A stretch of DNA of 64,000 bases from contig JAPMXV010000075.1 in the NCBI GenBank assembly GCA_026936335.1, positions 1 to 64,000 on the forward strand. The letters run 5' to 3'. The DNA is from Mantamonas sphyraenae (taxonomy: Eukaryota; CRuMs; Mantamonadidae). The notes under the pieces are model-generated. The model was not told where the DNA came from. It saw only the letters and a list, made by a program, of their open reading frames with translations, and did not search any database. Positions 30,459 through 39,443 of this stretch are shown here, one piece after another (position 1 is the first letter of the stretch; each line of letters begins with the position of its first letter). Made by a program: the position numbers and the translations under genes.

Positions 30459-31712
30459 ATGGACTACAGGAATACACAGAGTATGGAGCTTGCCAAGGCG
30501 GCTCTGGACAACAAGGAGAATGGCGAATGGTGGCTGGGTGACGACGCAGACTTTGAGTCGTTCCTGATGCAGTCGCCCGAGCGGGTGTCGTGGGAAATGG
30601 ACCGGGAATCGGAGTTTCCGGCGAGCTGGGAGGCGACGGAGGGAACGGGCACACCACTTGCCCTGGAGCATTTTATGGACACGGAACATGTGATTGATGG
30701 CATGGTGGGATACTTTGACGTGCTGGTGAGGACCAACAAGGAACGGGAAGTGCGTGAGCTGCAGTCGAGGCTGCTGCATAGCCATGGTCAACCAAGGACG
30801 GGAGTGGTTGGTTGGAAGTATGGAAACATGGATGAGGAGGACGCACGCGCCTTTGAACTGAGGTGTGCTCCGAGTGAGACGGTGGAGGTGCGTTCGTACC
30901 TGCGTCGTTTGCGAAAATACGCACGTGTCAGTCGGGTGGTGTACTACGTGTGCTTGGCGTATGTGGAACGGTTTGTGGCACGCACGGGACTGGTGGTGAA
31001 CGAGCTGAATGCGCACAAGCTGCTCCTGGCAGCGTTTGTGGTGGCGATCAAGTTCTGCGAAGATCGAGTGCAGACGAACGAGTACTACAGCCGCGTGGGA
31101 GGCATCCACGCAAAGGACATGAACAGGCTGGAGCAGTTGTTTCTGCAGTACGTGGGATTTGACCTGTATGTGGATGGCAAGGAACTGTACCGAGTGGCAC
31201 TGCTGGTTGACAACTACCAGGCGATGGTGAACATGCCGGAGGGCCTGGAGTATGTGAAGGAGCTTGTGATGGAGATGGCAGAGGCAGAGGCAGAGGAGGA
31301 GGAGAGGATGAGCAGTGGCAGCAGCAGCAGCAGCATGAGCATGAACAGTGCAAAGGGCAAGGGTGGAATGAGGCATGTGTTTGAGTTTGATGAGGACGAC
31401 TATGCGCTGATGAAGAGGGATGCACTGAGTGGAAGTTCACGAGTGTTTGCGGTGGGTGCAGAGGAAGGGGAGCACATGATGGTGCTGGAGGAGGAGGAAT
31501 CGACGGAGAGCGTGTATGGCAGCGACGACGAAGAGAGTGTGGTGGATGCGGAGGACATTGAGTATGTGGAGAAGAAGGGGTATGTGAGTGGGGTGGAGGT
31601 GGAGGATGCACACGGGATGGAGGAAGAGCAGGAGGAGGACCGGGTGGTGGAGAAGCGCGGAAGGAGTCGCAGCTTTCGGGAGCAGCTGCTGGGATTGTTT
31701 AGCATGGGATAA
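30459..31712 (+). CDS. PHO80-like (P/U-type) cyclin, copy 2
   Basis: A single exon encodes 417 residues from the ATG at 30459 (MDYRNTQSMELAK), chosen because similarity to copy 1 begins soon after (DFESFL, HFMDTEHVIDGMVGYFDVLV). The cyclin box at about 140-260 reads SYLRRLRKYARVSRVVYYVC, NAHKLLLAAFVVAIKFCED, YYSRVGGI, LEQLFLQYVGFDLYV. It is strongly similar to copy 1 over the box and the following NYQAMVNMPEGL segment, then diverges in an acidic tail, and converges again on RSFREQLLGLFSMG at the end. Tandem duplication is the obvious origin. Expected role: regulatory partner of a PHO85/CDK5-like kinase. Confidence 0.88.
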   Translation: MDYRNTQSMELAKAALDNKENGEWWLGDDADFESFLMQSPERVSWEMDRESEFPASWEATEGTGTPLALEHFMDTEHVIDGMVGYFDVLVRTNKEREVRELQSRLLHSHGQPRTGVVGWKYGNMDEEDARAFELRCAPSETVEVRSYLRRLRKYARVSRVVYYVCLAYVERFVARTGLVVNELNAHKLLLAAFVVAIKFCEDRVQTNEYYSRVGGIHAKDMNRLEQLFLQYVGFDLYVDGKELYRVALLVDNYQAMVNMPEGLEYVKELVMEMAEAEAEEEERMSSGSSSSSMSMNSAKGKGGMRHVFEFDEDDYALMKRDALSGSSRVFAVGAEEGEHMMVLEEEESTESVYGSDDEESVVDAEDIEYVEKKGYVSGVEVEDAHGMEEEQEEDRVVEKRGRSRSFREQLLGLFSMG

Positions 31713-31953
31713 GGTGGATGGGGGATACCATTGTGGCAGGGAGGAGAGATGGGTCGACACACACACACACACACCAATGCTACCTTTGTCATTTATTGTC
31801 ACTGAACGATTTTTCCAACTTGCTTCTTCACAGCTCTTGCCACAAACCCCACCCATACACACCCTACCCTTCCCCGTTCATATCTCGTCCCCACCAGCCT
31901 TGCTGTCTCCATCCTGGCAGCCATCCCATCCACACCCAACACAACAATCTGCG

Positions 31954-33332
31954 ATGTTTGCGCGCCGCTCCCGTGCAGCCATGCACAGTGCGCCTGTGTA
32001 CTTCCGTGCCATGACCTCTGGTGCAGAGATGGAACACATGGATGAGTTGTGTATGTGTGGACCCATGCCTCAGCGAGGTTCCCCTGCCCCTGCGATCACC
32101 CCGTCTCACCCCTTCCTTCCCAACCCACCACCGGCAGTACGCCGATTCTCCCTGACAGGAAACACACGCATGATTGAAAAGATTGAACGGATGCAATCCC
32201 TGCACACGGAACTGAGCGACAAAATAGCCCAGGGGATGGTAAGGGGCAGTGTGTGAAGATGACACCCTCGTGCGCTCCCTCTTGCCGTCCGTGCTTGCTG
32301 ACACCCACCCGTCACAGACACCAGACATGGACCATCGAGAGTATGCGGCAACTGCAAAGCGTGTGCACCAGTTGGGTGGTGTGGTCTCTGTACGAACAGT
32401 GGCAGGGGAAGCGGGAGGAGGTGGAGGAGCTGCAATTGCTGCTGAGCGAAGCGGACGACGGGGAGCTGCGCACCATGGCACAGACTGAACTGGAAGAGAC
32501 CAGGAGGGCATGTACAGACGTGGAGAAGCAGTTGTTGTACGAACTATTGCCCAAGGCAGAGGAGGACGAACGCGCTGCCATTCTGGAGATCAAAGCGGCT
32601 GCGGGCGGAGAGGAGGCGGCCTTGTTCGCTGCCAATCTGATGGGCATGTACCGTGGGTATGCCAAGACCAAGGGATGGCGCACAGAGGAGTTGAGTGTGA
32701 CATACACCGGATCGGGCGGGGTCAAGGACTGTGCGCTGAGCATTCAGGGTCAGGACGTGTTTGGTGTGCTGCGATATGAGAGTGGCGTGCACCGCATCCA
32801 ACGCGTGCCTGCCACAGAGACCCAGGGCAGGGTGCATACGAGTACAAGCACGGTGGCCGTGTTGCCCGAGGCGGACGAGGTGGATGTGCAGATCAAGGAC
32901 GACGACCTGCGTGTGGACGTCTACCGCAGCTCGGGAAAGGGTGGTCAGAGTGTCAACACAACCGACAGTGCGGTGCGCATCACACATTTGCCCACAGGAA
33001 TTGTCGTGGCCATGCAGGACGAGCGCTCGCAGCACAAGAACCGCAGCAAGGCCATGAAGGTGCTGCAGTCGCGCCTGTACGAGCAAGAACGGACCCGTGC
33101 CCAGAATGCACGCCAGGCGTCACGCATGTCCCAGGTGGGCAGTGGGGAGCGCAGCGAACGCGTGCGCACCTACAACGAGCCGCAGGACAGGATCACAGAC
33201 CATCGCCTGGAGGGATTGTCCCGTAGCGGCATCGCGCAGATGTACGCAGGGGAACTCCTCGACGAGTTTGTTGTCCCGCTGCGCCTGAATGCGCAGATTC
33301 AGGCCATGGCTGAGGACGAGGTGGAAATGTGA
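31954..33332 (+). CDS. MTRF1: Mitochondrial peptide chain release factor 1 (frame break in exon 3)
   Basis: Exons are inferred at 31954-32050, 32138-32238 and 32318-33332 (GTATGT and GTAAGG donors, CGGCAG and GTCACAG acceptors). The Arg-rich start [10 protein letters not shown] suits a mitochondrial presequence. The helical N-domain, the codon-recognition PAT motif ([13 protein letters not shown]) and the GGQ peptidyl-hydrolysis motif ([14 protein letters not shown]) identify an RF1-type factor reading UAA/UAG. In exon 3 the recognisable N-domain ([18 protein letters not shown]) is in one frame and the continuation ([15 protein letters not shown]) is in the +1 frame; the switch lies at about 32369-32392. 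A one-base insertion, an assembly error, or programmed +1 frameshifting would explain it. An alternative acceptor at 32323/32324 keeps one frame but loses the family pattern. With the shift the product is about 403 residues. Confidence 0.85.
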
Positions 33333-33427
33333 GGATGTAACATATGTGCTTTTTTGATTGACAATGAAATCACGGGTTGTGAGTGAGTGCTTTGATTTTG
33401 GTTTCAATCAAAATTTATACACCGCCA

Positions 33428-34858
33428 TCACTTGGGTAGCGGCAGCGGCGAATTGTCGCTGCCTGCAAGGTTGTAGAGGAGGACAAAGGATGAGAGCAGG
33501 AGAGAAAACACGGTGCTCAGCAGCGGCGTGGTGATCTCGATGGCGTTGAAGAGACGGACGCCGGTGACCCTTTGGGTTTGGGCGTTCATCATGACGTCGA
33601 CCTCTTTGGTGTCGGGCAGCTCGACGCCGTCCTCGACAGTGACAGAGAGGTTGCGCAGGCGTACGTGTTGTGCACCAAAGGCAGAATTGTGGCCCGAGTT
33701 GTCTTCGTTCGCATCGTTCTTGCGGCAACGGCGAGGCGGGACGGCGACGAGGGCAGCAAACTGCTCGTGGCATTGGCGAAAGGCAGTGTGAAGGCGTGCA
33801 CAGAAGACGAGGAAGGCCACGGAGATGAGGATGTTGTAGACGAGCCACCACAAGTCGGAGAGGATGGTAAAGAGGTCGTCGCCGCCGACGCGAAGGGTGC
33901 GACGAACGAGGATGACGACGAGGAGCATGGCAGAGGCAGGGACCCAACCGCCAATGATGGCACCAAAGGTTTTGTTGTACCACATGACGGAACGGGTGAC
34001 ACTGAGGTGCACCCTGCGGTAGGTGTCAAAGGAGTGTGCGTCGAGGACGAGGATGTTGCTCAAGTGGTTGCGCATGACGGTGAGCTGGCGGGTCCAGACG
34101 AGGATGGGTGGGATGAGAGGGGCAGCGGTAAGGACCCATCCTGCAGTGTTGAATGGCACCACCAGGTTGATGAGGGTGGGCAAGAGGGTGGGGTTGCCAG
34201 GGAGGAGGTTGAGGGGCCAGTAGGAGGGGCCGTCGACGTTGAGAAAGGCCCAGACGGTGCCGATGACGGAGTTGACGACAATGCAAAAGATGAGGAAAGG
34301 GTAGAGGAGTCGCATCATGCGGTCGATGTGTTGTGCGCGTGCTTTGTCGTTTGCAACGAGGGTGGAGACGAGGGAAGGGAACCAGTCGGGCGGGAGGGTG
34401 GACCAACACAGCAGGACGACGGAACCGGTGGCCACCAACCAGATGACCATGACAGCCATGTAGGTGGATTGCTCACGAGGGGTGGGAAGGACCAACACAG
34501 TGAGCACCACACGCACCATGCGAAACACAAGCAGGAACAACACCACCCGCGCAAAGTAGGCATAGCGAGGCCAGTACCGACTGCGTTGGAACAGAAACAC
34601 ACACAGCAGTGTGTTCACCCTCCTTGTCCATAGGGGCAGTGTTGCCACCGTGCACTTTTGATCCAAGGACATCGAGGGCCGCGCGTCGTGGGCCTCGTCG
34701 TCGTTGGAAGAACCCATTTCCGTCGCCATCAGCAACGCCTCGTTTTCCCTGGGACGCAACCCCGTGGATGAGCTGTGTGTCGAGGATGGGGGGGACGATG
34801 ACGTGGTGGACGACGATGAATGTCCACCTCCTTCGTTGGTGATCAGTGGTACGTCCAT
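33428..34858 (-). CDS. Seven-helix membrane protein, array copy 1 (gustatory-receptor-like?)
   Basis: A single minus-strand exon encodes 476 residues from the ATG at 34858 (MDVPLITN, matching MHVPLIS of copy 3). A Ser-rich N-terminus of about 95 residues precedes a conserved WTRRVNTLLCV motif and seven hydrophobic helices, with a short C-terminal tail. Shared motifs include LPPDWFPSLVxTLVA between helices 2 and 3, NPTLLPxLxN before helix 4, YxRVHLSVTRxxMWYNxTFG at helix 5, ARLHTAFRxCHEQFAALV after helix 6, and VTGVRLFNAIEITTPLLS at helix 7. Length, long cytosolic-looking N-terminus, seven helices and a terminal helix 7 resemble the insect gustatory receptor-like superfamily reported in some protists, but the link is inferred by architecture only. 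It could be an unrelated 7TM family. Confidence 0.7.
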   Translation of the reverse strand: MDVPLITNEGGGHSSSSTTSSSPPSSTHSSSTGLRPRENEALLMATEMGSSNDDEAHDARPSMSLDQKCTVATLPLWTRRVNTLLCVFLFQRSRYWPRYAYFARVVLFLLVFRMVRVVLTVLVLPTPREQSTYMAVMVIWLVATGSVVLLCWSTLPPDWFPSLVSTLVANDKARAQHIDRMMRLLYPFLIFCIVVNSVIGTVWAFLNVDGPSYWPLNLLPGNPTLLPTLINLVVPFNTAGWVLTAAPLIPPILVWTRQLTVMRNHLSNILVLDAHSFDTYRRVHLSVTRSVMWYNKTFGAIIGGWVPASAMLLVVILVRRTLRVGGDDLFTILSDLWWLVYNILISVAFLVFCARLHTAFRQCHEQFAALVAVPPRRCRKNDANEDNSGHNSAFGAQHVRLRNLSVTVEDGVELPDTKEVDVMMNAQTQRVTGVRLFNAIEITTPLLSTVFSLLLSSFVLLYNLAGSDNSPLPLPK

Positions 34859-34889
34859 CTGTATTGGGTGCGATTGGGTCACCTTCCTC

Positions 34890-36032
34890 TCACCCACTCC
34901 CAGTTTGCGCATACCGCTGGGTGACGACAAAGCCAGACACAAGGAGAGAGAGGATGGAGCTCAGCAATGCCGTTGTGACTGGCACGGCATTGAACAGCCT
35001 CACGGCAGTCACCCTTGCCTCATGTGCCTGCAACATGAGCGACAGCGAGTGAGTTGTGGGGAGCCCCAGGGCGTTGTGTGGTTTGGCGCCGTTGTTGTCA
35101 GGAACCCTCGTGGGTCATCATCATCCACCTGTAGCAAGGCTGCAAACTGCTCGTGGCAGCGTCGAAACGCCCCGTGCAGACGTGCACTGCTGATGAGAAA
35201 CACAGAACACACAGCGGTGATGTACAGAAGCCAAAAGTCGTCGGGTAGAACACGCACAGTGTCGTCTGCACTGTGCATGGTCCTGCGGACAAGCAGGAGT
35301 ACGAGCATCAGGGCACTGGCGCCACTCCACACGCCCACCAGAGGACCAAACATGTCATTGAAACGCATGAGAGCACACGACAATGTACGATGCACACGTG
35401 AATAAGTGGAAAAGGTGGGTGCATCCAGTGTGTCCACGTGCTTGAGCTGTTGCAGCAGTTCGTCGAGCTGACGCGTCCACACAAGCACAGGGGGGAGGAG
35501 AGGGACGGTAAGAAGCACCCAAGCGGCCCTGTTGAAGGGTATCACAATGTTGATGATGGTGTGTGCAAGTGTTTTGTGCTCAGGCAGCTGATCAAAGGGC
35601 CAGTAGGCCTGTTCCTGAACGCCCAGCGCAGCCCAGACGGTGGCGATGATTGAGTTTGCCACAATGCACACAAGTAGAATGGGATACATGATTCGCATCA
35701 TGTCCTCGACGTGTTTGCGACGAGAGGCATTGTCTGCCACGAGGGTGTCGACGAGGGACGGGAACCAGTCGCTGGGCAGGAGATGCCAGCACATCAACAC
35801 AGCCACACAGGTGGATGACAACCATATGGTCATGGTGGCCATGTATGTGGAGATTCCATGGCCAAGTGGGCTCAACACAAGCGCCAGGAGAATGCGTCAA
35901 CACGCGGAGAATCAGCACCAGGTGGACCACACGCGCTACCACTGCATAGCGTGGCCATTGGCGACTGTGCTGCATGCAAAACACAATCAGGAGGGTGTTG
36001 ACACGTCGTGTCCATGGAGTCATCATTGTCAT
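34890..36032 (-). pseudogene. Seven-helix membrane protein, array copy 2, frame-broken
   Basis: This region matches copies 1 and 3 along most of its length but in three frames. From the ATG at 36032 it reads TPWTRRVNTLLIVF through helix 1; a +1 shift near 35893-35897 is needed to continue with STYMATMTIW, DWFPSLVDTLVA and so on to RCHEQFAALL; a second shift near 35035-35058 is needed to reach the last helix (VTAVRLFNAVPVTTALLS) and the stop at 34890. The N-terminus is about 70 residues shorter than in the paralogues. Within-frame sequence is well preserved, so the breaks are recent or are sequencing errors. Without correction the gene would give only truncated products. Confidence 0.7.
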
Positions 36033-36207
36033 TTGCGCATGAAGGAGGACCTGTGTGGGTGCCTCCCCCCCTGCTCCACCTCCTCCTCCTCCTCCTCCTC
36101 GTCCCCCACACCACTCCCCGTGTCTGACCCAATCAAAGGGGTTTGCATTGCTTTATGCTTTTCTTTTTGTTTGACCTGGGTCCCCCTGTGCATGCATCTC
36201 CTCCATC

Positions 36208-37854
36208 TCAGTTGTTTCCCAGAGGGAGCCCCGTCTCGTTGCCCCGGACGACATTGTACATGACCACAAAGGCAGACAGGGTGAGGGAAAACACAGAGCT
36301 GAGCAGTGGGGTTGTGATCTCGATGGCATTGAACACACGGATGCCCGTCACACGCACCATCTGGGTGTGCATCAACAGGGAGACCAGACGGACGTCGGGC
36401 AAGTGCACCCCATCCGATGGCATGGAAACACTCCGCAATCGCAGGTTCTGGGAAGCATCACGTGCGGAGTAGCTGCTGTGTTTGCCCTTGTCGTGGTAGT
36501 CAGCCTCTCCATGCTGCGGCTTGGAGGGGTGGGATTGGTGATCATCACCATCACCATCACCACCATCATCATGATGATGATGATGATCGTGATGAGGATG
36601 GTGCAAGTCACCCGTGGCCATGACACGATTGAACGCATCCATTCCATCAGCAGCAGCAGCAGCGGCAGATGCGGTCAGCGAGGAGGAGGAGGAGGAAGAG
36701 GCGGAGGTGTGCACGGGACCGGCTACGAGGGCAGCAAACTCTTCGTGGCACAGACGAAAGGCGGTGTGGAGACGTGCACACACAACGAGAAAGACCACAG
36801 AGATGAGAACATTGTAGACAAGCCACCACAAGTCGGCGAGGATGGCAGCGACGGTGTCCCCAGCCGCCTTGAGGGCCCTGCGCACAAGGATGATGATGAG
36901 AAGCAAGGCCGAGGCAGGGACCCAGACGCCGATGATGGCACCAAAGGTGGTGTTGTACCACATGATGGCACGTGTGACACTGAGGTGAACCCTGCTGTAG
37001 GTGTTGAAGGTATCGGCGTCCATGAGGGTGATCCGAGCCAGGTGTTCACGCATGACGGTGAGCTGGCGCAACCAGACGAGGACGGGAGCCATGAGGGGTG
37101 GAAAGGCAAGCACCCAGCCTGCGGTGTTGAATGGGGTCACAAACACATTGACGAGGATGGGAAGGAGGGTGGGATTGCCAGGGATGAGGGTCAGGGGCCA
37201 GTTCACACGCGCACCCACCCCCATGGCAGACAAGGCCACCCCAATGGCCGAGTTGCCAATGATGCAAAACAACATGATGGGATAAAGGATACGCATGATG
37301 CCATCGATGTAGAGTGCACGTGTACGATTGCCTGCGACGAGGGTGGTGACGAGGGAGGGAAACCAGTCGGGGGGAAGGGTGTGGTAGCACAACATGACCA
37401 CTGCACCGGTGCCAGTGAGCCAGGTGCACTTGACTGCCAGATAGGTGGATTCACTGGGAGTGGTGTCCACCACCATGGCGGTGAGGTAGGCACGAAGCAT
37501 ACGCAGCACCAGAAAGAGGTGCACCACACGTGCCACCATGGGCCATCGTGGCCATCCACGGCTACGTTGGAATGTACACACACACAGCAGTGTGTTCACC
37601 CTCCTTGTCCACACGGGCAGTTTCGACACCACACACCTGTGTTCCAACGAAACCGCAGACGTCTTCAGCAGCGCTTCCGCCGCGCCGTGCAACCCGGTCC
37701 CGCGACCTGCCGACGTGCCGCCTCTGCTCGCACTGGCTGCCTCTGCCACACTACCAGACACCCCAAGCGCATCCTCTGCTTCCTCTGCTTCCTCCCGCAT
37801 TTCTTCGTACGCCCCACTCTGGCCATTGGACGTAGAGATGAGAGGAACGTGCAT
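36208..37854 (-). CDS. Seven-helix membrane protein, array copy 3 (gustatory-receptor-like?)
   Basis: A single exon encodes 548 residues from the ATG at 37854 (MHVPLISTSNGQS). A 95-residue acidic/Ala-rich N-terminus is followed by PVWTRRVNTLLCV and seven hydrophobic helices with the same diagnostic motifs as copy 1 (DWFPSLVTTLVAGN, NPTLLPILVN, RVHLSVTRAIMWYNTTFG, ARLHTAFRLCHEEFAAL, VTGIRVFNAIEITTPLLS). The loop before helix 7 has a copy-specific Ser/Ala-rich and His/Asp-rich insertion (about 36480-36720). Probable plasma or endomembrane receptor or channel; affinity to the gustatory-receptor-like superfamily is inference. Its start codon lies 59 bp from the divergent F-box/membrane gene. Confidence 0.72.
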   Translation of the reverse strand: MHVPLISTSNGQSGAYEEMREEAEEAEDALGVSGSVAEAASASRGGTSAGRGTGLHGAAEALLKTSAVSLEHRCVVSKLPVWTRRVNTLLCVCTFQRSRGWPRWPMVARVVHLFLVLRMLRAYLTAMVVDTTPSESTYLAVKCTWLTGTGAVVMLCYHTLPPDWFPSLVTTLVAGNRTRALYIDGIMRILYPIMLFCIIGNSAIGVALSAMGVGARVNWPLTLIPGNPTLLPILVNVFVTPFNTAGWVLAFPPLMAPVLVWLRQLTVMREHLARITLMDADTFNTYSRVHLSVTRAIMWYNTTFGAIIGVWVPASALLLIIILVRRALKAAGDTVAAILADLWWLVYNVLISVVFLVVCARLHTAFRLCHEEFAALVAGPVHTSASSSSSSSLTASAAAAAADGMDAFNRVMATGDLHHPHHDHHHHHDDGGDGDGDDHQSHPSKPQHGEADYHDKGKHSSYSARDASQNLRLRSVSMPSDGVHLPDVRLVSLLMHTQMVRVTGIRVFNAIEITTPLLSSVFSLTLSAFVVMYNVVRGNETGLPLGNN

Positions 37855-37913
37855 GGTCGGTGGGATCGTGTGTTGCCCCCCGCTCGCAAACCTTTCTCAC
37901 CCCCTCCTTTTGG
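37855..37913. promoter_or_regulatory. 59-bp divergent spacer between two tandem arrays
   Basis: Only 59 bases separate the start codons of the last seven-helix gene (minus) and the first F-box/membrane gene (plus). Any promoter elements must be shared or lie inside one of the coding regions. The stretch is C/T-rich towards its right end and shows no TATA box. Confidence 0.4.
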
Positions 37914-39434
37914 ATGCCACGCATCCACGCAGTGGACACGGATGCACCAGCAACCATTCTGGACACCATCCGGTTGCACTATGGACGCAGTGGTTCGTGG
38001 TGGGAGCACGTGGAGCCCAGCGAGGAAGAGGCCCAACACAGCCTCCTGCAGCTGCCCACAGAGGTGGTGGACAGGATAGGAGGCTTCCTGGACCACACTT
38101 CCCTCATGCGATTGAGTCAAACCTGTCGTCGATTGCATGCCATTGTGCAACGGCCCCACACCTACCGGCGCCTCCTTCTCGAGCTCGACACACACCCCGA
38201 CCGCACACGACCAGCCCCCATGGTCGACTTGGACGCCTACAGCAGCGATCTGTGGGACTATCGACGGGATCTGTTGGTGCGTGTGTTGCGGCAGCGTCGG
38301 TTTGGGCCGGAAGCGGAGGCGGACGAGGTGCGGCTGACGGATGCCGAGAGCAAAGAGTGCTCCAAAGAGGCGTACGAGAAGGAAAGGGAGGAATGGGAAC
38401 AGAGGAGACAGGAGGCATTGTCACAAGACACCCCAGGGGAGGATGACATGCTGCGTTCGGTGTACATTGGACTGGTGGTGCAGCGCAGTTTGCTTCCGCT
38501 GGAGCTGGAGGAAGCCAGGAAGGAGTTTCACAGCGATGAGGTGCAACGCAGTGTAGCGTGGGGTCATGTCACCATGTGGAGTGGATGGAAGGTGTGTGTG
38601 TGGCTTCTGACGATGCTTGTGGACCTTCTACCACCGGTGATCTTTGCCCTTGTGCAGGTGTACATGGTTGACACCACCAACCAAGAGATGTTGGTGCGTG
38701 TGGCTGCCGGGTTGGTGTTTGTGCATTGCACTCTGTGCACACTGTGCTTCACCATGCAAAACATGCTGGTGTTGGGGCTGGTCCTCACGGGGGTACCCAT
38801 GGTCCTGCTGAGTCTCCTCGTCACAGCGATGCCTCTGTCTGTGGATTTGCCCATGGTTCGATTTGGCATTGCTGTCCTCTCCATCCTCAGCGTCACCTTT
38901 ACTGCGCTGGTGTTGCAGGGCATCGGCAAGTGGATTGTGCGAAGTTGCGCCCTCACCCAGATGCAACCGTTGCCACGCGTGGAAGCCATTGTGCTCTGGA
39001 TGTTCTTCCTGCTCATTCGCACTGTCCTCATCCTCTCCAACCTTGCCGAATTGTCCTTCCTCCCGTCTGCGCTGGGACTCATCACACCGCTTCTGGAGTG
39101 GCGTCAGCATCGTTTCCGTCGCAAACTGCCCCGCATCCTCCTCCTTGCCTACGCCGTTCCCATCGACCTCACCGTGGTCATTCTCCATGCCGTTCACGCC
39201 GCCCATCACAATCTCCAACAGAACGCCGTCCCCGTGCCTGTGCAAACACTCCCCTGCTTGTCCCCGTTCTCCACTGGACCCGCGTGTGCATCACATGGAA
39301 CTCAAAGTGGTTTGTCGCCTATGCCCGTGCCAAACATGGATGGCGTCGTGCCTTTCGTCCCCCTGTCCTCCATGATTTTGTCATGCTGCTGCTACGACGA
39401 TGAGGACGATGCGACCAAGCGGCCACGCGAATGA
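37914..39434 (+). CDS. F-box protein with polytopic membrane region, array copy 1
   Basis: A single frame from the ATG at 37914 (MPRIHAVDTD) encodes 506 residues. An F-box lies at about 42-90: LLQLPTEVVDRIGGFLDHTS, LMRLSQTCRRLHAIV, RPHTYRRLLLELD, the surface that binds SKP1 in SCF ubiquitin ligases. A conserved DLWDYRRDLLVRVLRQRR and a charged helical stretch follow, then about eight hydrophobic helices (from about residue 222 on) separated by short loops. The membrane half matches nothing I recognise. Similarity to copy 3 near the C-terminus continues in another frame after about 39250 (PLLVPVLHWTR..., stop at 39403), so the annotated tail to 39434 may follow a frame break. The next copy starts only 9 bp after this stop. 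Confidence 0.75.
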   Translation: MPRIHAVDTDAPATILDTIRLHYGRSGSWWEHVEPSEEEAQHSLLQLPTEVVDRIGGFLDHTSLMRLSQTCRRLHAIVQRPHTYRRLLLELDTHPDRTRPAPMVDLDAYSSDLWDYRRDLLVRVLRQRRFGPEAEADEVRLTDAESKECSKEAYEKEREEWEQRRQEALSQDTPGEDDMLRSVYIGLVVQRSLLPLELEEARKEFHSDEVQRSVAWGHVTMWSGWKVCVWLLTMLVDLLPPVIFALVQVYMVDTTNQEMLVRVAAGLVFVHCTLCTLCFTMQNMLVLGLVLTGVPMVLLSLLVTAMPLSVDLPMVRFGIAVLSILSVTFTALVLQGIGKWIVRSCALTQMQPLPRVEAIVLWMFFLLIRTVLILSNLAELSFLPSALGLITPLLEWRQHRFRRKLPRILLLAYAVPIDLTVVILHAVHAAHHNLQQNAVPVPVQTLPCLSPFSTGPACASHGTQSGLSPMPVPNMDGVVPFVPLSSMILSCCCYDDEDDATKRPRE

Positions 39435-39443
39435 AGCCTACAC

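Noticed and set aside
32318-32400. Alternative acceptor at 32323/32324 that would keep the release factor in one frame
   Set aside because: It gives [20 protein letters not shown], which loses the REYxxxAKxVxxLxxVV pattern of RF1 N-domains that the other frame shows clearly, so a true frame change is the better reading.
33572-34633. A 353-codon Asp/Glu/Gly-rich plus-strand frame opposite seven-helix copy 1
   Set aside because: Antisense to conserved membrane helices that are shared by three paralogues; composition is what reverse reading of Val/Leu/Pro codons gives.
36564-36579. A 16-base perfect palindrome of CAT and ATG units
   Set aside because: It is the junction of two trinucleotide runs coding His and Asp in the seven-helix copy 3 loop. 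No sign of a regulatory or mobile-element role.
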